Below the pieces are notes generated by a model. That model ran no database searches, was not told the origin of the DNA, and saw only the letters and a program-made list of their open reading frames with translations. The position numbers and the translations under genes were made by a program. From positions 620,001-684,000 of the forward strand of contig JACZZP010000006.1 in NCBI GenBank assembly GCA_015183035.1: 64,000 nt of DNA, given 5' to 3'. Positions 36,801 to 49,387 of this stretch are shown here, piece by piece; within the stretch, counting starts at the first letter, position 1; each line of letters opens with the position of its first letter. This stretch comes from Meloidogyne chitwoodi (taxonomy: Eukaryota > Nematoda > Chromadorea > Rhabditida > Meloidogynidae).

Positions 36801-37619
36801 ATATTTGTGATTAATTTTTGTCTTTTATTTAGAATGTAGTTTTATAAAAGAAGAGTGAGAAAAAGATGATTTAATCTTAAATATGTTTATAATTTTGACA
36901 ATAAAAATAAAATTAATTTTTAATTTTTTTATTAATGGATAGTGGTTATAACCTTTTATAATAGCAAGAGTAAATTAAAAAGCCATGGATTGGATCCTAA
37001 GTTCTCCTGTATATTTTTGTCTTTCAGTAAAATATAAATTTCAGAACACATTCCAATACGTCCAAACTTTTGGAAAGCAGTCAGACTTAATCTACAGAAT
37101 TGTAAAATTCTGATTTTATTTTCCGTTAGTCAGAAATCCTCAACTTTTTATCTGCAAGCACAGTATTTTTTCTGATAAAAGTTATATTTTTAATTAAAGA
37201 AAAGTGTTATTTTGTAGTCTAAACAAATTTATAATTTTTAATATATTAAATAAAATTATTTTATCGCCATTTAATATTTATGAATTATTGGCTGAATTGT
37301 CTTTTTACTATCATCGAGAAATGTGAAATTATTGATTAATATTTTTTAATTCAATTGAGAAAGCAAACAAACAATAAAATAAGTGAACAACTTATAAATA
37401 AATATATTCTTTGTTTGTTTTTTTAATTTTTAAATGTTTTATTGAATTAATATTTTTAAATTAATTTTTTTTAATTTTATTAAGATAACGTAAATTTTAT
37501 TTTATTTAAAATTTTTGTTATAATTTTTATTTTGAGGCGTTTTTTCCCGATTTAAATGTTATATTAATTAATTTATAATATTTATTTAAATAAATACCTA
37601 TTTATTTAATTTTTAAAAA
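36801..37619. other. Intergenic stretch before battenin copy a
   Basis: No gene. A slightly GC-richer part at 36985-37145 ('ggatcctaagttctcctg...') may be a repeat scrap; the remainder is AT-rich. Confidence 0.35.
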
Positions 37620-40542
37620 ATGGTTATTGCTAAAAGTGAGAATAATGTTAAGGATTTAATTGCATTCTGGTTAGTTAAAAATATATTTTAAAATTATTTT
37701 ATTAATTCATTCAACAAATCATAGATATTTATATTTTAATAATTCACACTAAAAAACAAGAAAAAAACGTTGGAAATTTTTTTTTCAATAAAATTTTGGT
37801 TAATTTTGTCATATAAAAAATTCAAGATTTTTAATAAATTTAAAAATTTATTTAAAAAAATTATTAATTAAAGGATTTTTGGATTGGCAAATAATTTTGC
37901 TTATGTTATTATGTTAAGTGCAGCAGATGATATTATTAAAAGTCAAAGTTCTCATTCTTCTGAAAATAGGAATAATAATTCTACAATTAATTCTAAACAA
38001 TGCATTGTAATATTTAAATATTTTTTTATTCAAAATAAACCTTCTAATAGTATAACTATTTTTTTTTTAAATATAATATTTTGTTGATAAAATTAAATAT
38101 ATTTAAAATAAATATTATTCTATTTTTTGACCTAAAAATGTAAATAAAGACGTACAATTAGAATAATAAAATATTTAAAAAAAATTTTAAAAAATAGTTT
38201 TTAATTAAAATAATTATTTTTTAAATTTTTTAGGAAGATTTAGGAAAGCCTCGATGTGAAAAATATTTATCTACAGGTGCTATTCTTTTAGCTGATATTT
38301 TGCCTGCACTAATTATTAAATATACACTACCATTTTTTATGAACAGAATACCCTTTGGGTAAATAAAAATTAAATTGTTTTTTTAATTTATATTTTTTAT
38401 TTAATTTTAAGATTTCGTCATTTATTAGTTTGTTTACTTCAAGCAGCCAGTTATTTATTTGTTGCTTTTTCTCCTAATATTCAAATATCATTGTTTGGGG
38501 TTGTTTTAGCTGCTATGGGTTCAGGATTGGGGGAAATTTGTTATTTGGCACTTAGTTCACATTATAACAAGTTTTTTTTTATTTTTTTTTAAATTTTATT
38601 TTAATCATTTTCCCTTTTTTTAATCACACTCCTAATCACTAAAATAATTAATATTTTGGTTAATTTTTAGTTAAAAATTTTTAATACGTTATCTTAGTAT
38701 TTTTAGATATTCAGTATATAAAAAATTATAAAATTAAAAAAAATATTTAAGATCAACAATTGCAGCATGGTCATCTGGAACTGGCGGTGCAGGAATCGCA
38801 GGAGCATTAGCCTATGCAATATTAACTGAACCAAAATTTTTTGATATGACCCCAAGGAATGCTTTACTTTTAATGCTTATTGTACCTGTAATTTTTGCTT
38901 TAACGTAGAAATTATTTGAGAAAGTTAAAAAAAAATTAAATAATAATTAAGTTATTGGTTAATATTAACACCAATTTCAACAGTTCATAAAATGAATTTA
39001 TTTAAAATTTCAACTTGGGTTGTTCCTGTACAAAATGAGTAAAATAAATATTTAAAAAATTATTTAATTTTTTAGAAATGAATTTAAAAATGAGGAAAAT
39101 AATATTGAAAATAAAAATAAAGAAATAGCTTATACACACAACTTTTCCTTTGTTGATAAATTTAAAATAATTTTTGTAAGATTTTTTAATTTAAAAAAAT
39201 TATTTAAATATTTTTTTTAGCCTTTACTTCGATATATGATACCTTTAAGTTTTGTCTACTTTGCTGAATATTTAATTAATTCTGGATTGGTATATAATAT
39301 TTATTATTAAAAATTAAAAAAATTGTTTTAAATTTACTATTTTATTTATTGAGGGAGAGAGATTAAAACTTTATTCTGGGTATTTGAAAAATTCTAAATA
39401 TTTCAATGAAAGTTGGCTAAAACCTGTAGAAATTAACAATTCTAAGAAATGACATTTCTTTCACTTTCTAGTAGGAATCAGCGATTTCTGGGTCGGTCAG
39501 GTTATCCAACTTTTTGAAATCTAAATCCCAATTTTTGTCAATCCCAATCTCGAGACATAATCCCTATAAAGGGTTTTCTGATTCGGAATCTTTTTTTAAA
39601 ATTATTACAAATTCCGATCCCAATTTTTGTTTGGATCTCCATCCATTCCTCTACTTTTTTGTTTAATAAATATTTATTAAATATACTTTTTTTAATTTTG
39701 GCCAGTTAAATTTCTTAATAAAAATTATTTTTATTAAAAATTAAAAAAAATATAATTAAAAAAATATTTTAGCATCAATTAATTCATTTTGATTGTTCAC
39801 ACGGATTTTCTCTTTCTTTAGAAAGTCAATTTCGTTGGTATATGGCACTTTATCAAAGTGGAGTTTTCTTTTCTAGAACATCTATTGCATTTATTAAATT
39901 ACCTATTTTTGTACTTTATTTGCTTCCTTTTTTACAAGTTTTTTTTTAAAATATTTAAAAAAATAATTAATTAATTTTTAGTGTTTAAATTTGGCAATTT
40001 TCTTAATTCAATCATTTAATCAATTTATTCCACATATTGGAATTATTTTTATTTTAACATTTATTGAAGGTATTTTTGGAGGTGCTTCATATGCTAATAC
40101 TTTTGATAGAATACATAAAGAAGTAAGAAAAATTTAAAAAAAAAATTTATTTATTTTTTTAAATAAGAAAAAAGGTTTCTACAATTTTTTAAATAGGAAA
40201 TTGTTGTTTTTATGACAATTTATTTTATTACCTATTTTTGACTTTAAACACAAGTAGTTTTTTAACTTATATTTGTTGGGTTACTTTTTTAAAAAAAAAA
40301 TAGGGAAAAATAAAAAACAATCTTTAAATTCACGGCATTTATAGCTAAAATAACCATCTTTAAATTCATTTAAAAAATAGAGAAAAATAATAATTTTAAT
40401 TTTTAAGGCATCTTTTCAAGCAAGAGAATTTAGTCTTTCAATTGCTTCATCAGGGGATTCAATAGGAATAAGTTTGGCTGGATTTGCTTCAATAATTGTT
40501 CATAATTATATTTGTCAATTATATCCAATTATTTATTCATAA
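37620..40542 (+). CDS. cln-3: Battenin (CLN3) family lysosomal membrane protein, copy a
   Basis: Eleven exons: 37620-37669, 37874-38006, 38234-38358, 38412-38570, 38752-38904, 38952-39038, 39076-39175, 39221-39289, 39773-39937, 39982-40122 and 40408-40542, 438 aa, the usual length for the family. Diagnostic segments in order: GLANNFAYVIMLSAADDI, STGAILLADILPALIIKY, GSGLGEICYL, WSSGTGGAGIAGALAYA, PLSFVYFAEYLINSGL, QFRWYMALYQSGVFFSR, EGIFGGASYANTF. Multiple hydrophobic segments agree with a polytopic endo-lysosomal protein; in mammals loss causes lysosomal storage, with a role in glycerophosphodiester handling. It was recognised by sequence alone. Intron 8 (39290-39772) contains a decayed 'aatcccaattttt' repeat. 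A second copy lies at 60541-64000 in opposite orientation. Confidence 0.9.
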
Positions 40543-41023
40543 TTAATTATTTTATTTTAAAATTTTATATTTAAAAAAAAATTAATTTGTTTAGCTTTCG
40601 GTTTGTTGTGTTCCATAGATTATATTATAATATAAAATTTATTTAGAAAATTCATTAGTTTTATTTTATTTAAAATGTATTTTTCAAATAAAAAATAAAT
40701 TATTATAGCAAACTCAATAGAATATAGGATTCATTTTTTAAAATAAAACTCAAACCGTTTGACTAAAACATAATTTTAAATAATAAAAAATAAGTCAAAT
40801 GAACTTAAAATTTTAAAACATTTTTATCTTGTTGGCATTTTATTTGAATGAACAAAAATTAAAAAAAAAATAATTTTTTAAATTTAAGAGAACTTTTTTA
40901 TATTTGAACAGCAATAAAAGAAATGCTTAAACTAGTCAGTATTTAACGCTTTTAAGAATTCTTTAGAAATAAATATTCTGCCTTTGACTTTTTAAATAAA
41001 TAAAAAAATTTAATAAATACTAA

Positions 41024-41744
41024 ATGGCTCTTTTTATTAAATTCCAAATTATTTTGGTTACATTATTTATTTTTTTAATGTTTTTTAAAAATTGTAATGG
41101 TCTTAAATGCACAATTGTACTTCCTGGTGTGAAAGGATCTGGTATTTCTTTATTTTTTTTTAATTATCAAAAAAATTTCTTTTAGTTTAATTAAAAAATT
41201 AAACTAAAAACTTACTTTATTTTTATTCAAAAAATTGTAAAACCAATTATTTCCAAGATATATTAAAATATGTAAGTAGTTTAATTCAATAGATCATTTG
41301 TTAAGCTTATCAGTGTTTGTTTTTTTAATATTAAATATGTATAACTAAATTTATATTAGGTACTCAACTATGCCCATCGGACAGAAAATGTATGTGTTTC
41401 AAGATATTTCGAGCAGATGATAGTGGTAAGTTTCTTAAAAATTAATTTTGCAACTTTTTCATTGGTTACACGTCTGTTTCCAAATATATCAAGGATAGAC
41501 TAATAATTCGATAATAAGAATTGATATCTTTTTTAAATAAATAAATTTAGCTAGATTTAATTACATTGAAACATCTTCTTATATTTTACACTGAACTGAC
41601 CTTGTAAAAATTTAATGTTTAATATTTTTTCTAGTTACACGAGCAGGCTGTATAGATAATCCTAAAAATCTTCGCAATCAAGCAACTAAAGATGGTTTAG
41701 GATGGTATTCTTGTGATGAATATGATTTTTGCGCAGCTGTTTAA
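41024..41744 (+). CDS. Small secreted cysteine-rich protein, copy 1
   Basis: Exons 41024-41141, 41360-41425 and 41635-41744 give 97 aa. The signal peptide is MALFIKFQIILVTLFIFLMFF, cleaved probably after NCNG. The mature part has C...C-P...C-M-C-F...R-A-G-C-I-D...S-C-D-E-Y-D-F-C, eight or fewer paired cysteines with the order C, C, CxC, GC, C, DFC. The pattern resembles small nematode three-finger/ET-module proteins (Ly6-like), but I cannot assign it firmly. The copy at 45888 shares the signal peptide, the CxCF, RAGCID and DFCA segments. It lies between battenin a and the second FLY cluster; no function is proposed. Confidence 0.7.
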
Positions 41745-42720
41745 ATTTAAATTATTTTAATATTATTAAATAATAAATTATAAATATTTAATATTTATAA
41801 TTAAATAAATAAAATGTGTTATTTAGTCTTTTTTTTTTAATTAAAAAATATTAAAACTTTTAAAACTGAAGGTAGAGCGAAACTTCCGGACGCTCACAAA
41901 AGGTTACAAAAAATTAGTTTATCTGTCTTTTCAAAAGACCAAATGGTACAATAATTTATTTAACAATGTTGTAGAATAGTATTAAATCTAAATTCTCAAG
42001 TTTTGACCAAAATTTTGAGTCCAGAAGCTTTGAACCGAAAGTTTCGATCCTAAAGTTTTCGTCTGCCAAAACTAACGTAAATTAATTAAAAATTATAATA
42101 AAATGTCAAAATAACCAAAAATGTCTTTTATTCAAAACTTGGAGAAATATTTTTATAAAAAATCAAATGATATTTTATAAAAATATTAATAAATTATAAA
42201 ATTATTTCAAATAATTTTATAATTTATTAAAATTATATTTAAATATTAAATAAATAAAATATATTATGTTTATTTGTCTATTATTATTGAAAGTTTTATT
42301 TAAACCTAATTAATTATTTTAGATATTTATTTTTTAATTAAATTTATTTGTTTTGTTTTCGGTTTCTTGATATAGTCATTTTAATATTTTATAAAATTTA
42401 TTTAAATTAAGAGTTTTTAAATTAAAAAAGAGTCTTTAAAAGTTCATATCAACATATTGATTATTTAAAAAATATTTTAAACAAATGAGAGAAACGAAGA
42501 TGTCAAATATCCATCCCTCAAATTTAAAATCTAATTTTCCCTAATCAATAAAAAAATCAAATGTCAATTTATTTAAAGGAGACAAATATACTCCCCTTAT
42601 AATGACTACCTATTTTACCTGACATTTAATCTTTTTTTAATTTATTTAACTAAAATCCTTTTTTAAAAAAGATAAAATCATTTATAAATTTAGTTCAATT
42701 AACACTTAAAATAAATTAAA
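41745..42720. other. Intergenic: dispersed repeat and FLY-8 promoter
   Basis: 41873-42072 is a dispersed repeat ('gagcgaaacttccggacg...gtttt') also present at 49647-49815. From 42540 the sequence leads to the FLY-8 start; it has 'CAAATGTCAATTTATTTAAA', similar to the FLY promoter word, but no clear TATAAAAATA. Confidence 0.5.
41873..42072. repeat. Dispersed repeat, copy 1 (partner 49647-49815)
   Basis: The shared order of words includes GAGCGAAACTTCCGGACG, TTTATCT, AATAATTTATTTAACAAT, GTAGxATAGTA, CAAGTTTTG and TTTGAGTCC. The two copies differ by substitutions and indels. Both lie beside a cysteine-rich gene or its relic. Confidence 0.65.
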
Positions 42721-45121
42721 ATGTCAAAATTATTTTTTGTTATATTTATTTTTGTTTTTATTCAATGCTGTGAAGGAGTAAATAAAAATCGTCGAAAACA
42801 AGCAAATCCTAAAAGTACATTAAATAACCCTGTAAATGGTATAAAATTTTTTAAAATAATAAAATATTAAAAAATATAAAAAATTATTAAATTTGATAAA
42901 AATTTAATAATTTTTATAAAAATTTAAAATTCTGACAGTACTCGATAATTTAAAAATATTTAATAATTATTAAAAAATAAATTTTATAAATTAAAAAAAA
43001 AGTTAAAATAAGAGTAGATCTTTTTTAAATTAATTATTTAATTTTTGTTTTTTAATTAAAATTATTTTAAATTTTATTAGAAATTAACGATAACATTATT
43101 CCTCAACACGCACCAACAAACGATTTTATGGGTATTTTAATTAATTAAAAAATTTAAAATTATAGGGAAATACCAGAGATTAATTTTACACTTATTTTTT
43201 TATAATATATTTATTTAAAATTATTTAAATAAAATAAAGATGATTATTTAAAGAATTAATTAGGGAATAATGAGATTCAAAATATTTAATTATTTATCTT
43301 TTTTTATGACAGAATAGTCCCTAATAATTTTGTATTAATTATAGAAAATTAAGCAAGTTATAAAATGATTATAATATTATTTAAAAATATTAAATATAAA
43401 TTGATGATAATTGTAAAAAAAAATTAGTCACATAATTTCTGGTCACCTTGTAATATATTATAATTGTTAAAAATTAAAAAATTATTATTTTTTAATTAAA
43501 ATATTAAATTAAATAATAAAAATATTTTTTTTTTAATTTAAGAAGTTGAAAGAGAAGAAGAAATATTAGAAGAACAAAAACAACCTACAAGTGGAAATAG
43601 AATTAGACGAACAAGAAATAATATACCAACGTATTTAGACTATTCTTCAGGTATTTAAATATTTTGATAAAATTATTCTTTTAATAAATAATTTCTTTTA
43701 ATTTAATTTAAGATGATGATGATCAAGGAAAAGGAATAGTAGTAGGACCTGGACAATCTAGTAAATATAAAACTATAAAAACAAGGAGACTTAGAGATTA
43801 TGATAATATTAAAGGTATTTTAATAAATTAAGGAGAAAAATTATTATTTTTTTAATAAATAATTTTTTAAAATTTAAGAGAATAATAAAGGAAAAGAAAC
43901 AGCAGAACAACCTGGACAACCCCTCGGTGAGCAAAAATATAAAATAATATTATTTTTTAAAAAAGAGGTCTATAATTAATTAAAGATATATAATCTTATA
44001 TATTTGTAAAATATTTATATATCTTTATGTTAATTATATGAACGAAAAAATTTTTTATATAAAATTTATAAGGATTGTCTGTTAAACATTTTCCCTTTTT
44101 GGTGTCTCTGTAGTAAGGTTGGCGGTTCCGGGTATCCGGAACCGAAAAAAGGCCAGATACCCGAAAATTTTCGGTTCGGTTCTCGGATCCGGTTTCGGAT
44201 ATTTGGTAATTCTCCAGGAACCGCCAACCTTACTCGGTAGTTGTAGATAAATAATTAATTAAAAAATAATACTAACAAAGAAGCCGGATATCTATTAAAA
44301 TTAATAATTTTAAAAATTAGATCAAACAGAAATTGGTCCAAAAGCCTTCTAGGGCTAAAATCAAGTATTAGAAAATTTACTTATGATGGCTACAATTATG
44401 AAGCAGATGGTGTAAGTGCCGATAAAAAAATAATTTATTGGCGTTGCAAATATAAAAATATTAGAGAAATAGGCTGTAAAGCAAGAATTCATACGACAAA
44501 TGAAGAAAAGCCTATTTTTATAAAAGAAATACTAAAAAGAAAAAAAGAAGAAAATATACACATTTGTAACGAAATTCGTAAAGAAAGTAAATTTAAAAAT
44601 TAATTTTCTTTAATAAATCTATCCAAAACCTAAAACTATTTTTAATTTTTATTTCAATAAATAAATTTAAAAAAATTATTTAATTTTAGTTAAACAAGCA
44701 CAAAAGGTAAGTATTAAAATTTTGTAATTTAATAATTATTTTAAAATATTAAAATCTTGTAAATATTTTTTATTAATTTTTTCAAAAATTAAAGTATAAA
44801 ATTTAAAAAATTATTTAATTAAAATTTAATTAAAATATTTATAGAAAAAGAAAAAACCAAGTAAGTTTATTTATTAAAATAAAAAATAATTATTAAATTA
44901 ATTTTTAAAATTAATATAATTTTATAAAAATATTTAAAATTTATTTGGATAATTTTATGTAAATTATAATTAATAAAATAATAGCTAAATTTTTATTAGA
45001 AAACAATTTTAAATAATTTAATAAAAATATTTTAAATATTTAAAAATTTATTAAAATGTTAATTCTAACTTTAGCTCGTGTTTCTTACAATGAAGATGAT
45101 GATTGGAATCCATTAGAGTGA
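42721..45121 (+). CDS. FLY-8: secreted FLYWCH-domain member, possible frameshift
   Basis: Exons 42721-42838, 43081-43131, 43543-43650, 43713-43814, 43879-43926, domain 44321-44586, then small tail exons near 44691 (KQAQK), 44845 (KKKKP) and 45076-45121 (NEDDDWNPLE stop). The signal peptide is MSKLFFVIFIFVFIQCC. Micro-exons include a long Glu/Arg one (108 bp) and a DDDDQGKG one. The domain shows YDGYNYEAD, IYWRC, GCKARIHTT and a terminal ENIHIC. The domain exon is 266 bp where a multiple of three is needed. Read in phase it stops at TAG after DQTEIGPKAF, while the finger lies in the next frame. This means a one-base loss in the genome or assembly, or an unrecognised splice site. The remaining exons are intact. 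Confidence 0.6.
44114..44232. mobile_element. 119-bp hAT-type MITE in FLY-8 intron
   Basis: TAAGGTTGGCGGTTCC at the left end is the exact inverse of GGAACCGCCAACCTTA at the right. The flanks CTCTGTAG and CTCGGTAG are an 8-bp target duplication with one mismatch. The interior has further inverted 'GGGTATCCGG / CCGGTTTCGGATA' words. Confidence 0.75.
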
Positions 45122-45887
45122 AGTAAAAAGAAATGATATTTAAATATTTGTTTAAAAAAAAACAAAAAAAATTATTTTCTTTCATTTTTTAAAATATTTA
45201 TTTATTTATCAAACAATCTTTTTTTTCTAAAAAAATTAGTTTTAGAGACAATCGGATAAATTATTTATAAAAATTAGTTAGAAGATAACTTTGAATTCCT
45301 TTTAAAATTAAATTTCCAAAAATCTTTTTTAAATCATCAAAGTTTTATCCTAATAATTATTTTAGAAATTTATTTTTTATTTTATTTAGATTTATTTGTT
45401 CAATCTTTGTTTAGTCATAATCATATATTACTATAATATAAAATTTATTTAAAAATTATATACATAAAAAGTTATGAATTTTTTAAATTAAAAATAGATC
45501 TCGAAATTAGATATCTACTATATAAATATTAAAAGAAAAAAAAAATAAAATATTGCAGTAATTTTTGCAAATAAATTTAAAAAAATTATTTAAGCCCAGT
45601 ATAACTCCAAAAACAGATAAAATTAGTAAAATCTTTAATTTTAAAATATTTTTAGAATTTTATTAAGCTGAATAAATTTTGAATTATTTGAAAAGCAACC
45701 AAAATTGCTTAAATTTGTCAGTATTTAATATTTTTAAAAACTCTGTATAAATATTCTGTCTACAAATTTTAAATTTATTTTTAAAAAAATATATATTAAA
45801 ATAAATTTAAAATAATTTTAAATTTATTTTGTCTATACTAAATTATTAAAATTAATTTTTTAGTTTTCAAATAAAATTAAATAATAA
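45122..45887. other. AT-rich intergenic region
   Basis: No gene or repeat recognised; it is similar in composition to the promoter side of the first cysteine-rich gene (matching 'gcagtatttaa...ttttaaaaa' text near 45715 and 40938), suggesting a duplicated upstream region for the pair. Confidence 0.4.
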
Positions 45888-46388
45888 ATGACTCTTTTTA
45901 TTAAATTTCAAATAATTTTATTTACTTTATTTATTACTTTAATGTTTTTTAAAAATTATAATTGTCTTAAATGCAAATATATAGTGAAGGTTATGTCATG
46001 TAAATATTAACTTATTATATTTTTAAATATTATAATATTTAAAAAAATTAAAACAAAATTAAATTTTAGAAAAGTTCCTTCATTTTTATTAAAAGATTAT
46101 ATTAATTATTTCCAAAATTTATTAAAATATAAGTAAAAGTTGGTCACAGTTAATAGACAATCTGTTAAACTGATCAATAATATTTTTTTTAAATTTATTT
46201 AAATTATTATTTAATATATTTAAATTTAAATAGATGTTCAACAATGCCCCTGGAACAATTGTAGCTGTTTCATGATGAAACAAAATGATGGATCTATAAG
46301 AGCAGGTTGCATAGACACTCCTCAAAAACTTTGTGCAAATAAAGGTTTTAATTGTGTTTATTGTAATGATCATGATTTTTGTGCATAA
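45888..46388 (+). CDS. Small secreted cysteine-rich protein, copy 2
   Basis: Exons 45888-45999 and 46234-46388 give 88 aa. The signal peptide MTLFIKFQIILFTLFITLMFF is nearly that of the copy at 41024. The mature part runs CPWNNCSCF, RAGCIDTP, LCANKGFNCVYCNDHDFCA: two more cysteines than copy 1 (after Q-K-L and in CVYC). The intron that splits copy 1 before RAGC is absent here. The shared CxCF...RAGCID...DFCA frame defines the family. A disabled third copy lies at 49920-50034. Its position between FLY-8 and FLY-9 places it inside the secreted gene cluster. Confidence 0.7.
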
Positions 46389-46915
46389 TTAAGAAATTTA
46401 TTTTATTTAAATAATTAAAAATAAATTACCTATATTCTCTTTTTAATAAATATTATTTAATATTATATTTTTAATTTTTAAATTTCTTTAAATTAATTTT
46501 AAAATTAAATTCCCAGAAAATTTTTTAAGTTAAAATTTAACCTTTCGATGTTTTTTTAATTAATTATTTAAAGTTCAACGATTAAAAATTTTTACTTTTA
46601 AAATATAAAAATTCAATTTTTATATTAACGAAGAATTGTGGAGAAAATTAAATTGATTTAAAAAAAATATTTTAGAAAAAAGTGGAGATAGAGAAAAGAG
46701 AAAAAATTATAAAAGCCTATCCTTTACCTAGCTAAATTAAAAATTTTCTTTCTCAAACAAAGAAATTAAGAGTCAATTTATTAAATGCCTACACATGCGC
46801 TATGTGTTTAAGTCTTTTTTAATTAAAATAAAAATCTATGGAAAAAGAAGAAAATTATTCACTTAATTAAATTAAATCTTTTAAAAAAAAATTTCTCTCT
46901 CCCAATTAAACAAAA

Positions 46916-49387
46916 ATGTCAAAATTATTTTTAATTTTTGTTATATTTAATGTTATTTTTATTCAATGCTGTGTTGGACCTAAAACTCAAAGGAAGAGTA
47001 AACCTCATCGAGCACCTACAGGCGATATTGGGGGTATTTTAAAAATATATTTATAAAATTTAAATAAATTTTATTTTCAAATTTTCATATATTGACATTC
47101 TTAATTTAAAAATATTTTTTTCCTAAAAATTAAAATATATATGAAGGTGAAAAAATATTTCTTTTAGAAATATTTTTTAATTTTAAGATGTTGATAGAAG
47201 TAAAATAGCAGAACATGGACAAACAAGTAATATCGGTATATAACATTTAAACTAAAATAATTAAATTAAATAATATTTATAAAAATTTATTTGTATAGAA
47301 TAATTTTTTTAAATTTAAGATAATAGAGGAAAAGAAATAGAAGTTGGACAACCTAGTGATAACGGTAAGTAAAAGATCGGATATGTTTTTATACATTTAT
47401 AAGAGCAGGCATGTGCACGGACACGGATAATATCCGGATCTCCGCGGACACGGACGGATACGGATACAAATTTTTTAAAAATCAGACGGATACGGATATG
47501 AGGTCATTATCCGCGGATATCCGTAATATCAGTCGTTGAACATAATATGTAACCCTATGCCTAACTATTTAAATATTTTTTCTCTTGTTCACTCCCACAA
47601 TTTATTTTTTCAAGTGAGAAGATAAGAAAGAGAACGTTTATATATAATTTACTTGTAATTTCAGTGAGTGCATCGATGGTTGAGTGGTTAGTGCGTTAGA
47701 CTATAAAATGGTTATGGCTAGAATCCACTATTATATGCAGTGATCGGAAAGTTCCAAAATTTCCACGGAACTAGTTCAAGTTCCGGAACTGGTTTTTGAA
47801 TTTTTGCAGTTCCAGTTCCGGAACTGCATTTTTAATTTTCATAGTTCCAGTTCCGGAACTATTGTGGGGTAAGGAACTAGTTCTGGGCCAGTTCCAGTTC
47901 CGGAACTAGTTCCAGAACCAGTTCCAGTTCCAAAAATTTGGTAGTTCCATGGTTCCAGTTCCGAACCAGTTCCAGAATTTGTAGTTCCATAGTTCCAGTT
48001 CCGGAACTGGAACTGCATAGTTCCAGTTCCGGAACTGGAACTTTCCGATCACTGATTATATGTAGAAAAGGTGTACGTTAATTTAGATATTTTTTTTTGT
48101 TTTAAAAATTTTTCAAGTAAAATTAAGTCTGAAATTTTCGCCTTTGACACTAAAAAAATCGTAATTTTTGGCATCACAGGTTTAAAAATTTTAAAAATTT
48201 TTTACCTGCAGAGCTAAAAAGAGCAAAATTTTGGCAAGTATGGTGTAATAAATTAAAAAATTTTTACCTGCGGTTCTGAAAATTGTGAATTTTTGGCAAA
48301 TAAGGTGCAATAATTTTTCAGTATTATCGCCTGCGGCGCTATAAAATAATTTATGAAAATTTAGCGACTCGACACTTGCGCTCAACCTGGGAACAACCCT
48401 GTTTGAAATAGTTTTCTCAGCGTAGAAAAATACTATTTCAAAATTTTTAAAACTTTTCATACATAAAAATATCCCCCTCCAAAACCTTTTTTTTTGACCA
48501 TTTTGAAAATTTATAAGACTTTGACCATTTTGAGAAAAAGCGGATATATCCGGATACGGATACCGAAATTCGTGTCCTTGCACATGCCTGTATAAGAGTA
48601 ATTGTCTTCTTTTTTTGAGTCTAACTAGTAAATAAAATAACTGAGTAATTGAAAAACAGTTCTAATAGGCTGGATATTACTTCAAATTAATTTTAAAAAA
48701 TAGAGGAGGTAAAAGAAGTTAAAACTGTTCGGACACATAAGAGAGGAAGGCAGCCAGCTAATAGAAGAATTAATCATGGTGGTTATATTTATTCAGAACA
48801 TCGCACGCGAAAGAATGAAACTCAATGGCGCTGCCTTAATTATGATTGTAAAAGTAAACTTTTTACGACAGTTGGCTCAAATCCTGAATTTATAAAACTA
48901 ACAAATGAACACAATGAAGACTGTTCCAAATTGAGCAACCAAGGTAAATTTCATAATATTTCAAAAAAATCTATCCAATACCTAAAAAAGTTTCTATTAA
49001 AAAGATTAAAATCTTTTAAGATTTTTAGTTCGATAAATAATTAAAAAATTTTAGTTTTAGTTCAACATGTTGTTCAAGAAGAGGTTTAAAATTTATAATT
49101 TCACTACTAATAAATCTAATAATTATTTTCAAATATCCAAACTATTTTTTTAAAGTTTTTTTTTAGTTTTTGATCAAAAATTAAATTATAAAAATTAATT
49201 TAATTAAAATATTTATAGAAAAATGAGAATATCGAAGCAAGTAAGTTTATTATATAAAATTAATATTTTTATTAAATTATTATAATAATTTAATAAAAAT
49301 ATTTATAATTTATTTATATAATTAATTAAAAAAAATTAATTAAATTTAATTCTAATTTTAGCTTCTGATAATGACGATAATGAATGA
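46916..49387 (+). CDS. FLY-9: secreted protein with one FLYWCH-like domain
   Basis: Exons 46916-47033, 47188-47235, 47320-47364, 48704-48943, 49061-49083, 49219-49240 and 49362-49387 give 173 aa, all in phase. The signal peptide is MSKLFLIFVIFNVIFIQCC; then VGPKTQRKSKPHRAP and two short micro-exon modules (DVDRSKIAEHGQTSNIG, DNRGKEIEVGQPSDNG). Domain residues 71-150: HGGYIYSEH, TQWRC, YDCKSKLFTT, NEHNEDC, with His and Cys three residues apart rather than one. The basic lead-in THKRGRQPANRR precedes it. The tail is VQHVVQEE, KNENIEA, SDNDDNE. Intron 3 is swollen by a 1.2 kb hAT-type element; its splice sites remain good. Confidence 0.8.
47406..48590. mobile_element. hAT-type element family Y with a family X MITE nested inside
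   Basis: The ends CAGGCATGTGCACGGACACG and (inverse) CGTGTCCTTGCACATGCCTG match with one mismatch, with the perfect 8-bp duplication TATAAGAG at 47398-47405 and 48591-48598. It contains 'ggatacggata' palindromes at both ends, a tRNA-like stretch at 47668-47730 and three repeats of a 'gcctgcggcgct' unit near 48140-48340. It is inserted in intron 3 of FLY-9. Confidence 0.85.
47738..48054. mobile_element. 317-bp hAT-type MITE (family X)
   Basis: CAGTGATCGGAAAGTTCC and GGAACTTTCCGATCACTG form the ends, with a perfect 8-bp duplication ATTATATG (47730-47737, 48055-48062). The interior is almost entirely GTTCCAGTTCCGGAAC-type words. It is inserted within the family Y element. Confidence 0.85.

Noticed and set aside
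48191..48583. 130-codon minus-strand frame
   Set aside because: Lies wholly within the family Y hAT-type element and consists of its internal repeats.
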